Shown: piece by piece, positions 57,597 to 64,000 of the stretch | Layout of the letters: each line of letters opens with the position of its first letter | Position numbering within the stretch: the first letter of the stretch is position 1 | From: Gremmenia infestans | Lineage: Eukaryota > Ascomycota > Leotiomycetes > Helotiales > Hamatocanthoscyphaceae | Assembly: GCA_032629725.1 (NCBI GenBank) | Contig: JAFEVB010000026.1 | Location: 868,001 to 932,000 of the forward strand | DNA: 64,000 bases | Direction of reading: 5' to 3' | Made by a program: the position numbers and the translations under genes | Notes under the pieces: model-generated | Database searches by the model: none | Told to the model about the DNA's origin: nothing | Seen by the model: only the letters and a program-made list of their open reading frames with translations

Positions 57597-58439
57597 ATGA
57601 ATATCTCCCACAGCAAGGCCTGTTGCTCCCGTCCACCTAAAATCCCCCACGGTGGTTACAACTATAACCAAACCGGGAAATACGTGGAGTATGACGGACT
57701 AAAGACTTGTGAGCTTTCTTTTATTACCATTATCTCACTTCCGTCAAGATATTTCTTCAGACCCAACTAATAACACCATTTAGACGAAACAGGGTCCCCC
57801 ACAACCAAACGCGGCATCCTTATGATATGCGAAATCTTCGGCGTATTCGTCCAAACAGTCCGCGGAGCCGATATCCTTGCTTTAGGACACTATGAAACCC
57901 CCGAGAAAGGGGGAGAATACAAAGTATTCATGCCAGACTGGTTCGGAGACCACGCTGCCGACGTGCAAACCTACCCTCCGAAAACGCCCAAGGATGTTGG
58001 CAGCATAACCGCCTTCATGAACGGACCCGCGGATCCTACCAAGACAGTGTCGAGGATAGCACCGCTGATGGAGGCGATCAAGAAGGCCAATCTGCAGATT
58101 GAGGAATGGGCAATCCTTGCGGAGATCGGGAGACGCTAGTAGTACATTTGCTGATAGAATGTGTCAATGCTAGGAGGTAGATCCATGGGTCCAAGATCTG
58201 AAAATTGTGTCTACTTCTAGTTTCAGTGAGACTTTTACTGATTCAGTCCATGGCTGGATGACTTCCAGGTACGTACACCCCTCTATCTGTTCATGAAAGA
58301 CATATTTTAGACACTTGCCACCTCATGCATTTAATACTAATATGATGTAAGTAGAGCTGATTTCGAGGATCTGCATAAGTTTGAGGAATATTTGCGTGGA
58401 TACAGAATAGTTCGCGAGTTCTTTGCTCAATTCTTGTAA
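57597..58439 (+). pseudogene. Dienelactone hydrolase with internal deletion
   Basis: The 5' part (57597-57708 and 57784-58139, 75-bp intron) gives 155 aa, with the family features MICEIFGVF, YKVFMPDWFGDHA and KANLQIEEWAIL, then stops at AEIGRR. In intact enzymes the GxCxGG nucleophile loop follows exactly here. The family's C-terminal end reappears downstream in an open frame: FTDSVHGWMTSR (58228-58267, with the catalytic-His motif) and, across a probable intron (GTACGT...TAG, 58269-58353), ADFEDLHKFEEYLRGYRIVREFFAQFL, ending TAA at 58437-58439. Roughly 70-90 residues carrying the nucleophilic Cys and the Asp are missing. The gene cannot encode an active hydrolase. Intact relatives open lactone rings in aromatic degradation. 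Confidence 0.75.
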
Positions 58440-59586
58440 GTTGCAAGACGTGCGGAAACAAAGCGATGCGTTCGATTATCGAATTGCAATGGTAACAAGA
58501 AAATATCGTTTCCCATAAAGCTTACATTAAAGTGAAGTTGTCATTGCTATCTGCAAATTAATCCAGGTCTAAAGAGATATAGAATCACCCAAGCAGCAGG
58601 AAAATTTCCGAGCAATTAGAAGTTTAGAGACATCTACAATTGAGACCTATCGCGTTTAAGGCTCTATTCCCAAAATCCACGCGAAAAGCCATCTCATCAG
58701 TAATTGGGATGGACCATTACCTTTAAAGATCTCGGGTGTTGGCTCGGGTGTTGGCTTAGGGGCTCGGTTGCTAGTGAACGAAGATCGTTTTGGACCGCAA
58801 ATGTAAGTAAATGAATGACAGCAGATGATTAAAGGTAAGAAAGATACTTCCATCCAAATTTCTTTTATGCTCTTTGAGTCTTAAACCTGTGATTCTTTAG
58901 TGAGGTGATAGATCGCCCTTCTTTGCAGCCGCTAGTATATTAGTTGCGGACAAGCCTTTCCGGTCCTTAATGAGCTTGTTCGAGTTATCATTATGGGATC
59001 GCTCTGCTCTCTTGCGATTCTTCACAAAAAGTGCAGCCGATTTCTTGCCTTTTAAAATAACAGCATACATGTTATCAGCTGCCTTTTTCACCGTGAGTTA
59101 TCGCTGGACTTCGGGCTTCGCGTTGTTGGTACTCTGCGTATAGTCGCGCTTAGTCGCTGACTGCGGTTGTCATTATAGTCCATCCTCTCCTAACCGTCAA
59201 AGTCTCATTAGCCCAAAGTAGAAGTATAACTCGACTGACCTATATTAAGCGGGCTGTTAATATCACATCTATAGCCATTAAAAGGATACTGCAGCTGTTG
59301 CTGGTAAAGCTAGGGAGCTGGTGCTATATAGGATAGATGATTCGAATTTTTGGTGGAACGGCGCGAGAATTTAGAGCATCGATTTACCCTAAATCTTCTT
59401 CCTTATTAATCACTGTAACATTCATCACATTATCAAAACAAACCGATATTTCAAAAAACCCCCTTTTTATTGATTAATCTTTCCCAAAAATCAAAAAGCA
59501 AAATCAAACCCAAAACACTATGACTTTTAAACTCCAACGCCAACTTCTAAACGCCAACGCCCTAAAAGAACTTACCTACTCACCTT
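58440..59586. other. Spacer with unsupported small ORFs
   Basis: No gene I can support. A minus-strand 64-codon frame (58897-59091) is Lys-rich and a second one (58656-58853) is low-information. There is a repeated CGGGTGTTGGCT unit near 58730-58755. Confidence 0.5.
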
Positions 59587-59772
59587 TTAATAACGGTTCC
59601 CAGTCGCCTCCCTCATAGTACACTTAAGGCAATTATCACCTCGGTTCAAAGACTGAAGCCGATAGTTCGGGCAAGCGGGAGGGGCGCACCGTGATGCGAC
59701 CTGGTGACTGCATTCGGTGATGGTGTAGCGGGGGCAGCCGCAGGTGTAGGTGGTTCGGAGTTCGTAACACAT
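59587..59772 (-). CDS. Small cysteine-rich hypothetical protein
   Basis: A 61-codon ORF with nine Cys residues, in pairs such as TYTCGCPRY, ECSHQ, RCAPPACPNY and NCLKC. There is no signal peptide, so it is probably intracellular rather than an effector. The start (MCYELRTTYTCGC) resembles a widespread family of short fungal proteins beginning MC-x-Y with regularly spaced Cys/His, which may bind metal. No intron is needed. Its expression is unproven, and it lies in a gene-poor region. Confidence 0.5.
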   Translation of the reverse strand: MCYELRTTYTCGCPRYTITECSHQVASRCAPPACPNYRLQSLNRGDNCLKCTMREATGNRY

Positions 59773-61264
59773 TTTTGATGTAGTAGTAGTTAGGGTTGAG
59801 CTTTCTAGTGGATGTTTATGTAGTGGAAGAGGTAGTAGTGTGTGGGTAAGTGTGTGGTTGGTTAGGATTGGAAATGTGTGAGATGGGGGGAAGAGTAAGA
59901 GGGATTTATAGGTAGACTTTCAGCGCTGTTTTGTTTTTATTTTTGTTTCCAATTATATTGATTTGGTTTGAAGGTTTTGGGGGTTAAAGGAGCTACTAGA
60001 AGGAAATTCTTTGATGAAGTTAATAAATGTCATTGTTCTGTCTTGAAGTGTCATTGTGAGGGATCTGAGAGAACAAAGTAATAGTAAGACTTGAAATAAG
60101 CGGGATAAATTAAAGAAAGGAAACAATTAGAATACTTCCTTTATTATCATACGTTTCCTTTGTCCAGTTTGAGACCGATTTCAGTAAGTAAACAGGACAA
60201 GGAGGTCGTAGCTAATTGTTTTATTCTTAATTTCACATCGGAGGGGGTCATTGAAGTGACATGACTTTTATATTGCAGGGCATAGCTTTCCCTGCTATTA
60301 GTATCTTTTTAGCCCTAATATTTTCTATTCCGCCCTTAAATAATATATATTTATTCGCCTCGTTGAAGTTATTAGTAAATGAATATCCACTTCCACCTCA
60401 CCTCACCTCCACCCCCTACCCCGCAACTACACGAATATAAAACCCCGCACCCTCCCAACCTTCTCAATTTAGGACTTAAGGACGGCTGGTATAAGAGAGA
60501 TCTGTTGGACGGAGATGGAGATGGATTTCAAGAACATATATTGAGCTTTTATATTAATGCCTCAATTCCTCTCTACTTACCCCAACACTCAAATGACTGT
60601 CAAGAACACCTCTACCGTCATTCCAAAGCCATTCATTCATACATTCATTCATTTTTTTATTTATTCAGTCATTTTACCCGATGAAAATCACCTCTAAACA
60701 AATACAGGATATGCATATGTATATTCAACATATCGCCTTTCTAGAACCCTCCCTCTACATGTAAAACTAAACGAAATCAAACCATTACTCACCAACCCTT
60801 ATACACCTAGAAGAGCCCTCGTCCGTATCCTCGATGGCGAGCCGTCTAGTTCTATGTATGATCCCTCTACAACCTCTCGACCGCAGCAGATGTTTTATAC
60901 CACCCCACTAAACCGGCCAGTTGCAAAATCTGCAAGCACGATGGTGCCCGTCCCTCAACTTAGGCATTCACTACCCAACCAACATTGAATGAGGAATTTG
61001 AACGCCAGATATATGAATAAAGGGTCATTTATTCCCTATTTCTATTTCAATACCTTCCTATTCCCTAAACCTACATAAAACCCCACCTATACATTTGTTG
61101 ATTGGCCAGCCCTACTGCACCTTATCCTATCTCCAAAACACCCGCTAAAATTGCCACACCAAACAAATCAAACCAATGATTCCTTGATCGCACTCCCGAA
61201 CACCATTTTTGTTCCTTACAAATAAGATCCCACATCGCTTTCCAAGCCTTAACTCTCAATTCCA
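59773..61264. other. AT-rich intergenic region
   Basis: No gene seen. There are CATT repeats near 60632-60655 and long T- and A-rich runs. The right end is the 3' flank of CAC2. Confidence 0.6.
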
Positions 61265-63637
61265 TTACGCCCCTCCTGACGGTGGATTTGTATTTTCCAC
61301 AAGCGTAGGCGCAATTCTCCTCTTCTTCTTCATCCCACCATCCTCCACATCCACATCACTCTCACTAGCCCCCGCATCCCTTTTAACCCCACTCACACTG
61401 CTCGTCGTACTACGCGGCGTCTGCGGTGGAGTCGCAGCCATAAAGCTATTACCTGCCGCAATGCCCGCTAACGTGCCGCCTACTAATGTAGGATTACTGA
61501 TAATCGTGCCTGGGGTAGCGTATGATGATTGTGTTGCTATCGACGACGTTGAATTGGAGCGGGTTGGAGATGAGGGACGGATAGTGCCTGTGATGTTGCC
61601 TGACGAGGTTGGTGGTGGAGAAGGAGCAACGGATAGATTGGAGGATGTGCGGTGGTGGGAGGATGGGAAGGGGGAGGGAGGCGCGATGGCCGTTGGTGTT
61701 GCCATGGGGGTGGTTTGAGATGAAGCTGTGGATATGATTGGGTGTTTGGCCGTGGGGACTTCGCCTTTGTATACCTCGCCCAATTCTGAAGGGAAGAAGG
61801 TTAGTGTTGAGCAGAAGCCGTCGGAGGAAGTCATTAGGAGGGTTTGACCGTCGGTGGACCTGGTAATTGTTAGTTGGGCACGTGAAAAGGTGGATAGGTG
61901 GACTTACCAAGTCAAGTCTGTAAAGGTCGCACAGTGCAGATTGCTAACGATGCAGAGCGGTGTTTCTTGTTGAGTATCGTATAGAAGGACGGCATCTTCG
62001 GTGGCAGCTGCATAGATCATTCGATATGGCAAGCTGAATGCCATTGGAGGCCCTTGAGTCGATGCATTTGTTTCCACCTCCAATGACTTCGGTTTTGGCG
62101 AAGAGGTTGGTCCTGAGGGATCACTTGTTTGTGGAATAAGTGGAGGTGGTTCCATGACAGAATGTGAGGGTGATTTTGGAGCAACTGCAGGTTCTGGGAG
62201 AGCCATCAAGGTATCATCTGCCGATGAGGTGTCAATTGTGATGTTATTTGTTGTTACCGGTCCCTTTCGAATGTTGTAGAATATTGGAGAGCATTTCACC
62301 ACAACCGAAGGTTTCTTATGCCCGGGAAGATGTGCCACTGGGGGTTTATTGATCCCCCCTCTGGTGTAGATGTAGACTGTGTTTATCACGTCACTCGTCG
62401 GCTTCGTCGTATCATCTAGTCCCTTGAACTGGTTTTGGTACTGTCCAGCTGGAGTGAAGAGAAGGCTTCCGTCAGGTGTAAAGGTCAATCTGCGGAAGAA
62501 CGACTTAAGCGTGTCGTTGGCATAGATATTCGCATTTTTGACTCCAAGCCCAACTCTCGGGGATGCTTCCATTGGCATTACAGCTGGCAATGGCATGGAA
62601 GGTGCTGGGGAGGCGGATCGGCGCATTGACATAGCTGGCGAAGCCGCCCCAAAAGATGATCTCCTACTATGGCTGATCGTACTGGGCGGGTTCATAGGCA
62701 ATGCCAAAGATGTCGGGGTTCCTGGACATGATGGAACTGGCGATCCAATACTAGCAGGGGGCTCGATTGGTAGCTGGGAACGGAATCCCGTATCAGGAGG
62801 TGCAGGGCTATTCGACGAGATTCTTCGACCTGGTAAATCCATCTTCATGTTGTTTCCAATCTTCTTTGGTATCTCATCCCTGTTATCAAGAACATAACTT
62901 CCATCCTTTGTCCTCAGTGTGTAGATGTGTACGGATCGATCGGACGATTGGGTTGCGATGTACTCGTTGAGAGGATCCCATGCTACACCTTGAACGTAGT
63001 GTTGATGTTCAGCAATCTGGCGTATGAGTTGACCTGGGCGAGTTAGCTGAGGATGTTGATATTTTGTCAAATATTCTACCTGTCTGAGCATTGTAGATCC
63101 TGGCAACATTGTCCATGCTCCCAGTGATAAAGTAGACACCATCAGGAGACCAGGCCAAGTCGTATATCTCAGCACCCGTCGATCGGCACATATGTCTCGT
63201 CCGCCATGCCTCTTTATCTTCCAGTCCATCCTCTCCAAATGTGGGCTTGCCGTTCTGCGAATCGAGGACCCAGGTGATAACATTCCCATCATCACCAGCA
63301 GATGCTAATACATCCCCTATAGAGGGTTAGCCAGGGTCCATTAGTCGAGGGAGTAAGAATTTACCTCGAGGATTCCACCGGACCACATTTACAGCCTGGG
63401 TATGCCGGACCATTGTACACAGATATTCGACCTTTCGATCCTCTCCCTCGGCGTCTATTCTCCATAACTGTGCCTCTTGTCAGCAATAATCCGCGAGTTT
63501 AGATATCTGGTACCTACTCGGACATTGTTATCCCCACCACCTGTTGCCAACCGTCCCTTTCCGTGAGGCTGGTAGTCGGCAGAGTATATTGGGGCATTCT
63601 CAGCATGCCAGTTGACGATTATCGGGGAGGCTTTCAT
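61265..63637 (-). CDS. CAC2: Chromatin assembly factor 1 subunit B (Cac2/p60)
   Basis: Five exons (63637-63518, 63467-63365, 63316-63080, 63033-61908, 61859-61265; introns 46-50 bp) encode 726 aa. CAF-1 deposits H3-H4 behind replication forks, and this WD40 subunit supports histone handling and Asf1 contact. WD repeats are evident: NWHAENAPIYSADYQP...GRLATGGGDNNVRLW, VRHTQAVNVVRWNPRGDVLASAGDDGNVITW, EIYDLAWSPDGVYFITGSMDNVARIY, EHQHYVQGVAWDPLNEYIATQSSDRSVHIY, and later LTFTPDGSLLFTPAG. A Ser/Pro-rich insertion (about 225-325) separates the middle blades, as in fungal orthologues. The C-terminus is Ser/Pro/Thr-rich with a basic KKKRR patch that may act as a nuclear signal. Each junction completes a codon consistent with the family. 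Confidence 0.94.
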
Positions 63638-64000
63638 GATTGCTGCAGTAAGGGAGCTTCGAAGCTGCCGTCGTGGTTGAATCCGGCGGCAGCTGCACCG
63701 GTATAGCTTTGAGGGGGAGACAAAGGGTGATAATTTGCTATGCTATGCTATGCTATTCTGGCAGATTCGCTGGAGGTTTGGGGAAAGAGGGGGGAGAAGA
63801 AAGTTTGTGGTTTCGAGGAGGTTGAAGGTTTGGGAGGATGCAGGCAGGGATTAGATAGTGTCGCCCGGAGCTTGGAGGTAGTTTGGCTGCGTGCAGGTTG
63901 ATGAATGCAAATATTGACAACTTTCTATGTAGAATTTGGTGAAGAATGAATGTGAAAGTTTAGAGTCGCGTGAGGAAGAGAGGGGATGTGTGAATGAATT
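63638..64000. other. CAC2 promoter region
   Basis: Upstream sequence of CAC2 to the window edge. A GCTAT repeat (GCTATGCTATGCTATGCTAT) lies at about 63737-63756. No other gene is visible. Confidence 0.65.

Noticed and set aside
58897..59091. Lys-rich 64-codon minus-strand ORF
   Set aside because: No conserved pattern, no splice context, in AT-rich DNA where Lys codons are expected by chance.
61209..61718. Long plus-strand ORF over the CAC2 3' end
   Set aside because: Antisense shadow of the CAC2 C-terminal coding region.

Overview
The window is nuclear DNA of a filamentous ascomycete (Pezizomycotina, plausibly Leotiomycetes; the class is inference). The evidence is short introns (mostly 46-75 bp) with GTAAGT/GTATGT donors and CTAAC/CTGAC-like branch sites, and a fungal-restricted gene set: xanthine dioxygenase XanA, eisosome protein Pil1, Spc7, a PIR/But2 cell-surface protein and a Kmt6-type PRC2 methyltransferase. 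Intergenic spaces are long (1-4 kb) and rich in microsatellites. I saw no rRNA, tRNA, CRISPR array or intact transposon.

Layout. 0-6 kb: xanA (+), a DUF2985-type membrane protein (+), a SprT-like metalloprotease with tandem UIM-like motifs (-). 8-18 kb: a cytochrome P450 (-), a membrane-anchored ZZ/EF-hand protein (-), a secreted histidine-phosphatase-fold protein (-). 18.8-27 kb: a PIR/But2 surface protein (+), kinetochore scaffold Spc7 (-), ribosomal protein uS17/RPS11 (+), the last two divergent over 366 bp. 27-43 kb: a multi-pass TLC-like protein (+), Pil1 (-) and a fungal ankyrin-like protein (-), separated by 2-4 kb of repeat-rich DNA. 43.6-51 kb: Kmt6/EZH2 (+) and a GPI-anchored S41-type protease (-). 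51-61 kb: gene-poor, with one intact eight-exon DUF300/Ost-alpha protein (+), then a P450 N-terminal relic, an internally deleted dienelactone hydrolase and a small Cys-rich ORF. 61.3-63.6 kb: CAF-1 subunit Cac2 (-).

The genes are mostly unrelated housekeeping or chromatin functions (Spc7, RPS11, Kmt6, CAF-1, Pil1) mixed with catabolic and surface genes; there is no operon-like pathway. The only sign of a functional group is the decayed P450/dienelactone hydrolase pair at 57.4-58.4 kb, which looks like the remains of an aromatic-degradation locus.

The most distinctive non-genic signal is two families of short motifs confined to intergenic DNA: the 9-mer TACGGAGTA/TACTCCGTA (nine exact copies) and the TACCTA(CG)TAGGTA palindromes (a 14-bp perfect palindrome present twice). 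No complete new multi-gene system was found. Exon models were built by eye from splice consensus, frame continuity and family similarity; no alignment or RNA data were available.
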